A stretch of 64,000 nt of DNA from Devosia sp. Leaf420 (GTDB lineage: Bacteria > Pseudomonadota > Alphaproteobacteria > Rhizobiales > Devosiaceae): positions 565,501 to 629,500 of the forward strand of contig NZ_LMQU01000010.1 in assembly GCF_001425445.1 (NCBI RefSeq), in the 5' to 3' direction. Below, one piece after another: positions 44,637 to 53,035 of the stretch. Both the position numbers and the translations under genes were made by a program. A model generated the notes under the pieces. The model was not told where the DNA came from. It ran no database searches and saw only the letters and a list, made by a program, of their open reading frames with translations. How positions within the stretch are numbered: position 1 is the first letter of the stretch; each line of letters opens with the position of its first letter.

Positions 44637-46255
44637 CTTTCTGGCGCGATCAGCGCGGCAATATGAGCATTCTCTTTGCCGCCGCCCTGTCGCTGGCCGG
44701 GGTTGTGGGCGCGATCTCCGTTGATTCCGCCGCGCTTTTTCGCGAAAGCCGCATGGTGCAGGCCGCGGTTGATCTGGCGGCAATTACCGCAACTGCTGAT
44801 CCCGACAATGCGGAAAGTCTCGCGCGGACCGTCCTCCGCGATGCGGGCTTTGTAGCCGATCCCGTGGTGGAAGTCGGGCACTATGGCGCCGACCCAACTA
44901 AATCTCCTGAAATGCGGTTCGTCCGGGGCAGGGGGCCGGTGAATGCCGTGCGGGTGTCGTATCGACAGACAGGGACGCTTTATTTCGGCGCCAACCTGAT
45001 GAACCCACCCGAAATCGCGGCGACCGGCACGGCGATGGTGGTGCCAGAAGTCTCCTTTTCCATCGGCTCGCGACTGGCAAGCTTCAATGGTGGCTTGGCC
45101 AATGCGGTGCTGGGCACGCTGCTCGGCACGACGGTCAATTTCAGCCTTGCCGATTACACTGCGCTCGCCGATGCGCGGGTCGAAACCATCGGTTTTTTGG
45201 ATGGGTTGGCTGGATCGCTCGGGATAACCGCGGGAACCTATGATGCGCTGCTCACGCATGAGGTCCGCGCGGGAACGCTGGTCGGCACATTGGCCAAAGG
45301 TGTTTCCGGACCGGCGCGGCTTGCGCTCGAAACCCTCTCGCGCGCCAGCGCTGGCAGTCCTGTGCCGCTCAAAAAACTGCTTACTCTCGGGCGCTATGGA
45401 CGGATGAGCGTCAATGGCGGCGGCAAGGGCTTGGGGGCGCAGATCTCCGCGCTCGAGATCCTGTCGGCTGCGGCGGCTCTCGCCGATGGGCAAAGGCAGG
45501 TCTGGCTGGGCCTCGGGGGCAGCATTCCGGGCGTCGCGGCGCTCTCGCTCGATCTTGCCGTGGGCGAACCGGCAGGGGGAGGCGGCTGGTTCGGCATTGG
45601 TCCGGCAGGCACTGTGGTGCGCACGGCGCAAGTCCGGCTGCGCATCGACGCACAAATCGCAGGCAATCTGACCCTCCAGAACGCGCTGATCCGCCTGCCT
45701 CTCTGGCTCGATCTCGCCTCGTCCGAGGCCAGGGTAGTCAGCGCTACCTGCCCCAATCGCGCCGAACCCCATGGCACGGCCGAGATCGCGGTCTTGCCTG
45801 GTGTCGCGACCTTGGCGGTGGGCAAGCCGAGCAATGCCGAGATGCGCGATTTCGGCACGCCGCTGCCGCTGGCGACGGTCCGGATTCTCGATGCAACGCT
45901 GTTGCAGGTCTCGGCCTCTGGCCATCTCAGCATCGCGCAGACTTTGCCAGTGCTGCTAGCCTTCAGTTCCGCCGATATCGGCGTGGCGCGGCTCAAGATG
46001 GCCAAGGTGACGACCCCTGTGACGTCCCTCGCACAAAGCCTCGTCTCCGGCCTCAACTTCGATATTTCGATCTTGGGACTGGGCCTGAGCTTGCCCAGCG
46101 TTATCAACACGGCGCTCAAAACCGTCGTCGCTCCGCTTGGGCCGCCGCTCGATGCGATCCTCAACAGCGTGCTGACGACGCTCGGCCTTGGGATCGGCGA
46201 AGCGGATGTGCGGGTCTATGGCGTCCGCTGCGCGACACCAGTCCTCGTCGGTTAG
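44633..46255 (+). CDS. TadG-like pilus-associated protein
   Basis: A 540-residue protein. The N-terminus, FWRDQRGNMSILFAAALSLAGVVGAISVDSAALFRESRMVQ, is the TadG-type membrane anchor with the conserved RGN and SILFA. It is followed by the DLAAITAT segment, and the long periplasmic remainder is rich in Gly, Ala and Leu with little recognisable domain structure (no von Willebrand MIDAS motif seen). It starts with GTG at 44633, overlapping the TadE stop. Two genes with no Tad machinery suggest a reduced or dispersed system. The 3' end interlocks with the convergent reductase gene. Confidence 0.75.
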   Translation: MTFWRDQRGNMSILFAAALSLAGVVGAISVDSAALFRESRMVQAAVDLAAITATADPDNAESLARTVLRDAGFVADPVVEVGHYGADPTKSPEMRFVRGRGPVNAVRVSYRQTGTLYFGANLMNPPEIAATGTAMVVPEVSFSIGSRLASFNGGLANAVLGTLLGTTVNFSLADYTALADARVETIGFLDGLAGSLGITAGTYDALLTHEVRAGTLVGTLAKGVSGPARLALETLSRASAGSPVPLKKLLTLGRYGRMSVNGGGKGLGAQISALEILSAAAALADGQRQVWLGLGGSIPGVAALSLDLAVGEPAGGGGWFGIGPAGTVVRTAQVRLRIDAQIAGNLTLQNALIRLPLWLDLASSEARVVSATCPNRAEPHGTAEIAVLPGVATLAVGKPSNAEMRDFGTPLPLATVRILDATLLQVSASGHLSIAQTLPVLLAFSSADIGVARLKMAKVTTPVTSLAQSLVSGLNFDISILGLGLSLPSVINTALKTVVAPLGPPLDAILNSVLTTLGLGIGEADVRVYGVRCATPVLVG

Positions 46256-46782
46256 GCCGGCACGTAGGTCAGACGAATGGCAATATCGCCGATACGCTCA
46301 TGCGCCACGAGTTTGAGAGAAGGCCGGACACCCGCAAAGTATGGCGCGCCTTCGCCCAGAACCACCGGATGCACATAAAGCCGATACTCGTCGATCAGCC
46401 CCCACGCGCTCAACGAGGCCGCAAGTTTTGGCCCCGAGACCTCGACATCACCGGACAGCTCTTCCTTCAGCGCCCGGATCCTCAACTCAAAATCGGAACG
46501 GATCAGCGTTGCATTGGGTCCAATTGCGTCGAGCGTGGTCGAAACCACATATTTGGCCCCACGCCGCCACACCGCGGCATAGTTGCGCTCGGCTTGCTCC
46601 CAGTCCGGCTGTTCATCGTCCCAATAGCGCATGATCTCATACATACGGCGGCCATAAATGGTGGCCGTCATTTGCGAGACATCCTTGATGAAGTGCTGGA
46701 AAAGCTTGGGGTCGGGCATGAACTTGTCATGGTCGACATAGCCATCGAGCGACACATTCAGCGCATAAATGAACTTGGCCAC
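46252..46782 (-). CDS. Dihydrofolate reductase family protein (RibD-C-like)
   Basis: A 176-residue protein of the DHFR/RibD C-terminal fold. The N-terminus VAKFIYALNVSLDGYVDH and the C-terminal region DEYRLYVHPVVLGEGAPYFAG are typical of this group, which includes YyaP/YwjB-like proteins of unknown substrate. Nucleotide-binding YGRRMYEIMRYW is present. GTG at 46782 was chosen because GGGAGG precedes it; a longer frame reaches 46839. It is divergent from the YtrA-type regulator operon and may share its control region. Confidence 0.82.
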   Translation of the reverse strand: MAKFIYALNVSLDGYVDHDKFMPDPKLFQHFIKDVSQMTATIYGRRMYEIMRYWDDEQPDWEQAERNYAAVWRRGAKYVVSTTLDAIGPNATLIRSDFELRIRALKEELSGDVEVSGPKLAASLSAWGLIDEYRLYVHPVVLGEGAPYFAGVRPSLKLVAHERIGDIAIRLTYVPA

Positions 46783-46845
46783 AATCGCCTCCCCGCGGTT
46801 TGCCATGCCGACTATGGAGCGTTTTCCAGCGTGCAGCAATCAGGG

Positions 46846-46885
46846 TTGACGTAGTGAATTAGTGTGCTACAAATATAGCACACTA
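46846..46885 (+). promoter_or_regulatory. YtrA-type operator overlapping a promoter
   Basis: TAGTGTGCTA, 6 bp (CAAATA), TAGCACACTA is a perfect palindrome at 46860-46885. A -35-like TTGACG lies at 46846-46851, and a -10-like TACAAA (46868-46873) falls inside the palindrome, so a bound repressor would block transcription. It is 15 nt before the GntR-type gene, consistent with autoregulation of the operon. Confidence 0.75.
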
Positions 46886-46899
46886 CATAGGCACGACAC

Positions 46900-47265
46900 A
46901 TGGATGATTTTCACACAAGCCAGCCGATCTTCGTGCAGATCCGGCAGCGGCTGATCGAGATGATCCTGCGCGGCGCCGTGAAGGCGGGCGATCCCCTGCC
47001 TTCGGTGCGCCAGATTTCCGCAGAGCTTTCGGTCAATCCGCTGACGGTCACCAAGGCCTTCGAAGCTTTGGTCGATATCGGCGTGGTCGAGAAAAGAAGG
47101 GGTCTTGGAATGTTTGCGACGCAAGGCGCACGCGAAACGCTGCTCGCTCATGAACGCCAGAAATTCCTGGCCGAGGATTGGCCACGCATCGTTGCCCAGA
47201 TCAAGGCGCTCGATCTCGATCCCAAGACGCTTTTTGCCGATACCGCCAAGGAGTCCCAGCCATGA
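46900..47265 (+). CDS. GntR-family (YtrA-type) transcriptional regulator
   Basis: A 121-residue repressor of the YtrA subfamily: short, with an N-terminal winged helix-turn-helix (FVQIRQRLIEMILRGAVKAGDPLPSVRQISAELSVNPLTVTKAFEALVDIGVVEKRRGLGMFAT) and only a short C-terminal helix for dimerisation. YtrA-type regulators usually control an adjacent ABC transporter, which follows here with an ATGA overlap. The palindrome upstream is its likely operator. Confidence 0.9.
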   Translation: MDDFHTSQPIFVQIRQRLIEMILRGAVKAGDPLPSVRQISAELSVNPLTVTKAFEALVDIGVVEKRRGLGMFATQGARETLLAHERQKFLAEDWPRIVAQIKALDLDPKTLFADTAKESQP

Positions 47266-48161
47266 CCGACACACCAGTTCTCGCCGAGCCGGTCGTTTCC
47301 GCTCGCGGCCTCAAGAAGAAATTCGGCGGCAAGGAAATCCTGCACGGGCTCGATTTCGACATTCCCGCCGGCCGCATCTATGGCCTTGTGGGCCACAATG
47401 GCGCGGGCAAGACGACGACGCTCAACGCCATGCTGGGCCTGACGAGCTATGAAGGCACCATTCGCGTGCTCGGCGAAGACCCCTTCGCCCGCCGCGCCAA
47501 ATTGATGGAAAACGTCGCTTTCATTTCCGACGTCGCGAGCCTGCCGCGTTTTCTCCGGGTGCGCGAGCTGTTCGCACTGCTCTCTAACATCCACCCCAAT
47601 TTTTCGACCGACAAGGCGCGCGATTTTCTGATCGGCACCGATATCAAGCCGGAAATGAAGATCAAGACGCTCTCCAAGGGCATGATGGCGCAGCTCCATC
47701 TCGCCGTCGTCATGGCGATCGATGCCAAGCTGCTCGTTCTCGACGAGCCGACGCTCGGGCTCGACATCACCTATCGCAAGCGCTTCTACCGGCGCCTTCT
47801 CGAAGACTACATGACTGAGGAGCGGACCCTGATCATAACCACCCATCAGGTGGACGAGATCGAGTTCATGCTCTCCGACATCATGTTCATCCGCGATGGC
47901 GACCTGATCCTGCATATGCAGATGGAAACGGTGAACGAGAAATTTGCCCAACTCGTCGCCAATGAGCCGGAAACGCAGGCCGCTGCGCGGGCCCTTGCCC
48001 CGGTCTATGAGGAAACCCGCTTCGGCCAGACCGTCTTTATTTTCGATGGGGTCGCGCGCGAGCAACTGGAGCCGCTCGGCAAAGTGTCGACGCCCACATT
48101 GTCCGATCTCTTCGTCGCGCTCATGCAGCGCCCGACCGCCAATCCGGAGACTGCGCGATGA
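47262..48161 (+). CDS. ABC transporter ATP-binding protein
   Basis: ATPase of 299 residues. Walker A is GHNGAGKTT, the signature is LSKGMMAQL, Walker B is LLVLDEPTLGLD and the H-loop is ITTHQVDEI. A short C-terminal extension (about 230-299) is typical of exporters of the drug/lantibiotic-immunity or YtrB type. The transported substrate is unknown. The ATG overlaps the regulator stop (ATGA), and the permease gene overlaps its own stop in the same way. Confidence 0.93.
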   Translation: MTDTPVLAEPVVSARGLKKKFGGKEILHGLDFDIPAGRIYGLVGHNGAGKTTTLNAMLGLTSYEGTIRVLGEDPFARRAKLMENVAFISDVASLPRFLRVRELFALLSNIHPNFSTDKARDFLIGTDIKPEMKIKTLSKGMMAQLHLAVVMAIDAKLLVLDEPTLGLDITYRKRFYRRLLEDYMTEERTLIITTHQVDEIEFMLSDIMFIRDGDLILHMQMETVNEKFAQLVANEPETQAAARALAPVYEETRFGQTVFIFDGVAREQLEPLGKVSTPTLSDLFVALMQRPTANPETAR

Positions 48162-49051
48162 TGGCTTTTGCTGCGCTCATCCGTCGCGAGTTCATCGAAC
48201 ATCGCGGCGCCTTCCTCATTGGCCCGCTGATCCTCGTTGCCGTCCTCTTTGGCGCGACTATTCTGGCCTTCACAGTCGGGCGGATCGATGTCCGTTTTTC
48301 GGGCGCCATCTTCACCGTCGCGCCGCTGCGCTTTTATGAATTCGGCTTCCTCGCCTTTGGCGTCGCCTGGATGCTCTATCTTCTGGCGGTGCTATTCTTT
48401 TATTGCGCCGATGGTTTTGCCGCCGACAAGCGCAACAATTCCATGCTGTTCTGGAAGTCCATGCCGGTCAGCGATTTCCGCATGCTGCTTTCAAAGCTTG
48501 CCGCGGCGCTGACCATCCTGCCGGGCACGGTTTATGCCATCGCGCTCCTGAGCGGGCTTCTGTTTTTCGCCGTGGCCTTTACCACCATGTCGATCAACGG
48601 CACGGCAAGCTTTGCCATGCTCGGCAGCGTCGCCTCGATCTATCTGCAGGTGGCCGGCGCAATTCTCCTCGCGCTCATCGTCGGGCTTCTTTGGTATCTG
48701 CCCTATATCGGGCTGGTCGGCGCGCTGGCGACGGCTTTGGGGCGCTGGGCCATCCCGGTCTCGCTCCTCCTTCCAAGCCTTGTCGCAACGCTCGAATGGG
48801 TGACACTTGGTGGCCTCCACCCTTTCACTACGCGGACTTGGAACTACCTCAACTATCGCTCAACCTTCCCCCTGAGTGAAAACGGCTATCCAGACGTCTG
48901 GTTGGCAACCGGCGAGCGTTTCGATCTCAACGCCTTCGCTGTCGACCTTTTGGGCAAGACAGATTGGCTGCAGGTTCTGATCGGAGCAGTTTTCGCGCTC
49001 GTCGCACTCTATATCGCCAGCGAGTACCGCCGCCGCGCCTCGGCCAATTGA
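48158..49051 (+). CDS. ABC transporter permease
   Basis: Six-helix inner-membrane permease (297 residues), partner of the preceding ATPase. Hydrophobic segments lie near residues 19-42, 60-85, 108-135, 150-180, 190-212 and 268-290, and a short cytoplasmic coupling stretch follows the second (SMPVSDFRMLLSKL). Members of the group usually export peptides or act in self-protection. It is the last gene of the regulator-ATPase-permease operon, ending before a strong terminator. Confidence 0.88.
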   Translation: MMAFAALIRREFIEHRGAFLIGPLILVAVLFGATILAFTVGRIDVRFSGAIFTVAPLRFYEFGFLAFGVAWMLYLLAVLFFYCADGFAADKRNNSMLFWKSMPVSDFRMLLSKLAAALTILPGTVYAIALLSGLLFFAVAFTTMSINGTASFAMLGSVASIYLQVAGAILLALIVGLLWYLPYIGLVGALATALGRWAIPVSLLLPSLVATLEWVTLGGLHPFTTRTWNYLNYRSTFPLSENGYPDVWLATGERFDLNAFAVDLLGKTDWLQVLIGAVFALVALYIASEYRRRASAN

Positions 49052-49079
49052 GGCCTGCCGCCGCAAATGCTAGGGAGCG

Positions 49080-49116
49080 AGACCTGAAGCGCACTGCGCC
49101 TCAGGTCTTTCTTTTT
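49080..49116 (+). terminator. Intrinsic terminator after the ABC transporter operon
   Basis: AGACCTGA and TCAGGTCT arms close a hairpin with an inner GCGC/GCGC helix, followed by TTCTTTTT. It separates the operon from the glycosyltransferase at 49137. Confidence 0.85.
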
Positions 49117-49136
49117 GTCCATTTAGGACCGCTTCC

Positions 49137-49949
49137 ATGACCCTGCCCACCATTGTCAGTTTCTGGCACGGCCCGATGAGCTGGCTCGAAGCGCTTTCTA
49201 TCGCCTCCTTTGCCCGCAACGGCCATCGCGTTCTCGTCTATTCCTACGCGCCTATCCCCGGCCTGCCGGCCGCCGCTGAATGGCGCGACGCGTGCGACGT
49301 GCTGCCCGAGGAAAAGCTGGTCTTCTACAAGGGCCGCGGCACGCCAGGCGTTTTCTCCGACCATTTTCGCTATGCCGCGCTGCGTGCGGGTCTTGGCGTC
49401 TATGCCGATCTCGATATCTATTGCGTCAAGCCGATCGAGGGGCCGCCGGATTATCTAATGGCCTGGGAACGGCCCGGCTCGGTCAATGGCGCGGTGCTCT
49501 ACATGGCCCCCGACGCGCCGCTTTTGGCCGATCTGCTTACTGTCTTCGAAACCGAAAAGCGCCCACTTTTCGAGCCGCATCTACCCCCCCTGCGACGCGT
49601 CGAAGTCGCTCTGCGCCGACTGGTTGGCGACCGGGTAACACCCGAACATATGCAATATGGCGCGACCGGCCCGATGGCCCTCACCCACTTCGTCGCCAAA
49701 AACGGTCTGACCGCCCGCGTCCTGCCCTCGTCGAACTTTTATCCCGTGCCATATGAAGGCATACCCGCCCTGATGCAGACCGGCTCTTCAGTCGAAACGG
49801 CCATCAAGCCTGACACGCTCGCCATCCACCTCTGGCGCAGCCAACTCACCGCCCGTGGCCGCGCTGACCTGCCCTTGCCCGAAGCAGGCAGCGCGCTCGC
49901 TGCCCTCTGCGCCGCCGAGGGGATTGACCCGGCAAAGCCTATTTCCTGA
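49137..49949 (+). CDS. DXD-motif glycosyltransferase
   Basis: A 270-residue glycosyltransferase with the sugar-binding DXD motif in VYADLDIYCVKPI (about residues 83-95), typical of capsular polysaccharide and mannosyl transferases. The N-terminus VSFWHGPMSWLEALSIASFARNGHRVLVYSYAPI matches that family start. It is soluble and single-domain; donor and acceptor are unknown. It is convergent with a GT8-type gene, the two overlapping by 11 nt. Confidence 0.85.
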   Translation: MTLPTIVSFWHGPMSWLEALSIASFARNGHRVLVYSYAPIPGLPAAAEWRDACDVLPEEKLVFYKGRGTPGVFSDHFRYAALRAGLGVYADLDIYCVKPIEGPPDYLMAWERPGSVNGAVLYMAPDAPLLADLLTVFETEKRPLFEPHLPPLRRVEVALRRLVGDRVTPEHMQYGATGPMALTHFVAKNGLTARVLPSSNFYPVPYEGIPALMQTGSSVETAIKPDTLAIHLWRSQLTARGRADLPLPEAGSALAALCAAEGIDPAKPIS

Positions 49950-50817
49950 GCCCCAGTTTCTTGAGCCACCAGCGTTTCCATCGGTGGCGCAGAAAACTGT
50001 AAAACAGCGCGTTAGTCATGACGTGACGATACCAGCGCGCATAGGCCGAGCTATGGAGAATGCCCGAGAGCAGCCCCCAGGGCTTTGCGGTGCGCGTGTA
50101 ATGGAGGATCGCCGGATCGAGCCCCTCATGGGCCATGTGGGCGTCGATGGTGTTCCAGCGCCAGGGCAGCTTCTGCCAGCGATTGCGAAAGACCAGATTG
50201 AGCACGTCCTGGTCGTAATAAAGGCGGCTCATCCAGCCCTTGGCAGCGAGCACGGCAACTTCGGCCTTGAGATTGATTTCACGCCATTGCGCTAGGTCGA
50301 TCAGCAGCATGCCGGAATTGAAGTAGGGATCGGCGGTATCGAAAATGCCGGCGTTCTGGCGCATATCGCGCCGCCTCGCGATGAAGGGGTGCAGCGAATC
50401 CTGCACTGCGCCGAGCGGCTGGCCACCTAGGCCCATCTCGTAAAGCTGCTCGATCGGCGCGCGGACCATCATATCGCAGTCGAGATAAATGACGCGATCA
50501 AGGTCCGCAGGCAGCAAGTCCGCAAGCAATAGCCGTGCATAGACGACCTTTGGCCAGCGCTTGCTGGCCGGTAGCTCGGCGACGAAGAAATCGAACAGCT
50601 CGGATTTGTCGAGCGGATGCCAGCTGAGCGTCGCGCCATACTCGCGGGTAATGCCTTCGAGATCGTGCCGGTGCTCGTCGCTGAGCGGCAGATGAAGCAG
50701 GTGAAAGACCAGATCCTTCCGCCGATGCGTCGAAATGCAGATCGAGCGCATGACCGTATAGGCCGGGGCCCAAAAATTGTCGTCAAAGGCAAGGACGATA
50801 TGGATGGGTGCGCTCAT
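49939..50817 (-). CDS. GT8 family glycosyltransferase
   Basis: Retaining GT-A glycosyltransferase (292 residues) of the LPS galactosyl/glucosyl type. The N-terminal IHIVLAFDDNFWAPAYTVMRSI, the DXD motif in RVIYLDCDMMVRAPIEQLY and the conserved FNSGMLLIDLAQWREI and YYDQDVLNLVFRNRWQKLP segments are all present. The C-terminus is basic (RHRWKRWWLKKLGLRK), suggesting membrane association. A role in LPS core or surface glycan synthesis is likely; the sugar is unknown. Confidence 0.88.
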   Translation of the reverse strand: MSAPIHIVLAFDDNFWAPAYTVMRSICISTHRRKDLVFHLLHLPLSDEHRHDLEGITREYGATLSWHPLDKSELFDFFVAELPASKRWPKVVYARLLLADLLPADLDRVIYLDCDMMVRAPIEQLYEMGLGGQPLGAVQDSLHPFIARRRDMRQNAGIFDTADPYFNSGMLLIDLAQWREINLKAEVAVLAAKGWMSRLYYDQDVLNLVFRNRWQKLPWRWNTIDAHMAHEGLDPAILHYTRTAKPWGLLSGILHSSAYARWYRHVMTNALFYSFLRHRWKRWWLKKLGLRK

Positions 50818-50960
50818 GCGGGCTCAGGCTCTCGTATTTTCCCTTTCTCATAAAGCCTCGGCGGGCAAAGGGAAGAGTGTTTGGTGCCCTGATCTATGCC
50901 GCTTATCCCCGCGCTCTGCGTCCGCTCCATGATGGCTCCAGCCAATTTCGGAGCACCATC

Positions 50961-51995
50961 ATGGACGACACCCCGCGCCTCGGCCTGCCACAAATCATCG
51001 GCGGCCAAGCCATGAAACACATCACCCACAACGAAGCGCTGCTGCGGCTCGACCTGCTCGTGCAGGCAAGCGTCGAGTCAGCGACGATCGCCAGCCCGCC
51101 CGCGACCCCAATGGAAGGCGAAGCCTTTATCGTGCCGACCGGCGCGACAGGCGCTTGGGCTGGTCACACGAGCGAGATCGCAGCCTTCCAGGCCGGTGCC
51201 TGGACCTTTTATGATCCGTCGACCGGCTGGCAGGTCTTCGACAAGGCCAGCAACAGCCTCCTCGTGTTTTCGGGCACGGCCTGGATTGCTCTGGCCTCGA
51301 CAGGTTCCGGCCTTCTGCAGCTCGGCATCAATAGCAGCGCCGATCCCACCAATCGCTTGAGCGTTGCCGCCCCGGCCAGTCTTTTCACCCATGAAGGCGC
51401 CGGGCATCAGCTCAAGATCAACAAAGCCTCGACAGGCCAGACCGCGAGCGTGCTTTTCCAAAGCAACTGGTCGGGCCGCGCCGAAATGGGCCTTATGGGC
51501 GACAATGCCTGGCGCATCAAGGTCAGCGCCGATGGCAGCAGTTGGACCAACGCGCTGACCCTGGCCACCGATGGCAGCACGACATTTGCGGGTGCGGTAA
51601 AACCGGCCACCGACAATGCACAGACCCTTGGCGTCAGCGGCGCACGCTGGAGCGCCATCTGGTCGGCAACCGGCACGATCCAGACTTCTGACGCCCGGCT
51701 CAAGACCGATATTTTGCCCAGCGATCTCGGGCTTGATTTCATCCTTGCCCTGGAACCGGTGCGCTATCGCTGGCGCGACGGAAAGGACGAGGTGATCCAC
51801 TACGGGTTGCTCGCGCAGCAGGTGCTGGCGACGGCGCAAGCGCTTGGGGTTCAGCATTTTGGTGGTCATGTCCTTGTCGATCCCGAAGACGCAGACAGCC
51901 AACAGGCCCTCCGCTATTCGAGCTTCATCTCCCCGCTCATCGCAGCCATGCAGGCAGTGGAGGCACGCGTCAGAAAACTGGAATCAGGTCTTTAG
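50961..51995 (+). CDS. DUF2793 tail-fibre-like protein with a self-cleaving S74 chaperone domain
   Basis: A 344-residue protein. The N-terminal part is DUF2793 (LGLPQIIGGQAMKHITHNEAL), followed by TGWQVFDKASNSLLVFSGTAW-type beta repeats. The C-terminus (about 235-344) is an intramolecular chaperone of the peptidase S74 type: the catalytic dyad appears as Ser243 and Lys248 in TSDARLKTDI, and the helical tail (AAMQAVEARVRKLESGL) helps trimerise the fibre before self-cleavage. It looks like a bacteriophage or gene-transfer-agent tail component, but no other phage genes lie nearby. Confidence 0.85.
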   Translation: MDDTPRLGLPQIIGGQAMKHITHNEALLRLDLLVQASVESATIASPPATPMEGEAFIVPTGATGAWAGHTSEIAAFQAGAWTFYDPSTGWQVFDKASNSLLVFSGTAWIALASTGSGLLQLGINSSADPTNRLSVAAPASLFTHEGAGHQLKINKASTGQTASVLFQSNWSGRAEMGLMGDNAWRIKVSADGSSWTNALTLATDGSTTFAGAVKPATDNAQTLGVSGARWSAIWSATGTIQTSDARLKTDILPSDLGLDFILALEPVRYRWRDGKDEVIHYGLLAQQVLATAQALGVQHFGGHVLVDPEDADSQQALRYSSFISPLIAAMQAVEARVRKLESGL

Positions 51996-52562
51996 CCCCC
52001 TAATCATCGCTTTGATGGCCTTGCGATAGTTTGGAAGTTGCTCGGGCGGCGCCAAGGCTGCCCGATCAAACAGCGCATCGAGGAGTTGCGCCAGAGGCTC
52101 GGCCGGCAAATCGCGAATAGCGCCAGCTTTGATAGCGGCGTCGACGCCATCAACCAAAGTCTTGAGGCCATAGCGCGCATTGATGGCCTCAAGCACATCT
52201 CGCTCCAGAACGGCCGGAGCATCGATGAGCAGAATGCGGCGACGTCCCTCATCTTCCATCGCCTTGAGATAGGCGTCGCCCCCTTCGATCAGGGCTTTGA
52301 CCGGACCCGGCTCATCGCCATCGGCGGCCGCATTTATCGCTTCCGCGAGGCTTGCATGTTCCGCTTCGACCACTGCGACAAACAGTGTCTTCTTATCGGC
52401 GAAGTGATGATAAAGCGCGCCTCGCGTCACCCCGGCCTCGGCAACCACGTCGGGCGTATTGGTTCCGGCATAACCACGCTCAGCGAAATGACGTCGCGCG
52501 GCGTCCAAAAGCGCCTTCCGCGTTGCCTGCCGCCGCGCCTCCTGCGTTCTTCGCTCTTGCAT
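51984..52562 (-). CDS. TetR-family transcriptional regulator
   Basis: A 192-residue regulator. The N-terminal helix-turn-helix lies in ARRHFAERGYAGTNTPDVVAEAGVTRGALYHHFADKKTLFVAVV (about residues 20-65), the classic TetR pattern. The ligand-binding C-terminal domain is helical and of unknown specificity. It is divergent from a VOC-family gene, with a CATAC/GTATG dyad in between, and its 3' end overlaps the tail-fibre-like gene by 12 nt. Confidence 0.9.
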   Translation of the reverse strand: MQERRTQEARRQATRKALLDAARRHFAERGYAGTNTPDVVAEAGVTRGALYHHFADKKTLFVAVVEAEHASLAEAINAAADGDEPGPVKALIEGGDAYLKAMEDEGRRRILLIDAPAVLERDVLEAINARYGLKTLVDGVDAAIKAGAIRDLPAEPLAQLLDALFDRAALAPPEQLPNYRKAIKAMIRGLKT

Positions 52563-52584
52563 ACATACTTCATGTTTGTTAGTT

Positions 52585-52600
52585 ACATACTCAGTGTATG
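52585..52600. promoter_or_regulatory. TetR-type operator candidate
   Basis: CATAC (52586-52590), 5 bp, GTATG (52596-52600) lies in the 68-bp gap between the divergent TetR and VOC genes, in the position expected for autoregulation. A further CATAC follows just upstream of the TetR ATG. Confidence 0.45.
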
Positions 52601-52630
52601 AAAATATGTCATCAATGCAAGGCGAAACCG

Positions 52631-53035
52631 ATGTTCTCAGCGCTTTATCCGCTGCTTCAGGTCAGCGACGTCAGCAGCACCGCCAATTTTTACCGCGACA
52701 CGTTTGGGTTCACGATGGTTTTCGAAAGCGACTGGTATGTCCAGTTGCGCGCGCCAAATTCGGCGCACGAACTGGCGATCATCGACTACCATCATGACAG
52801 CATCCCAGAAGCGGGCCGTAGGCCGACTTCGGGACTAATCCTCAGCTTCGAGGTGGATGACGCCGCCAAACTTGCGGCACAGTTTGAAACCGCCAGCGTG
52901 CCAATCGTGCAGCCATTGCGCGACGAAGTATTCGGTCAGCGCCACTTCATAGCCGCTGACCCCAATGGCATCCTGCTCGACGTGATTACCCCGATCACGC
53001 CCGATTCAGAATGGCTCGCCGCGCAGGGCGCTTAA
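52631..53035 (+). CDS. VOC-family (glyoxalase-like) protein
   Basis: A 134-residue protein of the vicinal-oxygen-chelate fold with two beta-alpha-beta modules ([24 protein letters not shown] at the start; [19 protein letters not shown] later). C-terminal [17 protein letters not shown] is typical. It is related to the bleomycin resistance/dioxygenase group, but the substrate is unknown. The ATG has AAGGCG upstream. Control by the divergent TetR regulator is likely. Its stop interlocks with the convergent secreted-protein gene. Confidence 0.83.
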   Translation: MFSALYPLLQVSDVSSTANFYRDTFGFTMVFESDWYVQLRAPNSAHELAIIDYHHDSIPEAGRRPTSGLILSFEVDDAAKLAAQFETASVPIVQPLRDEVFGQRHFIAADPNGILLDVITPITPDSEWLAAQGA

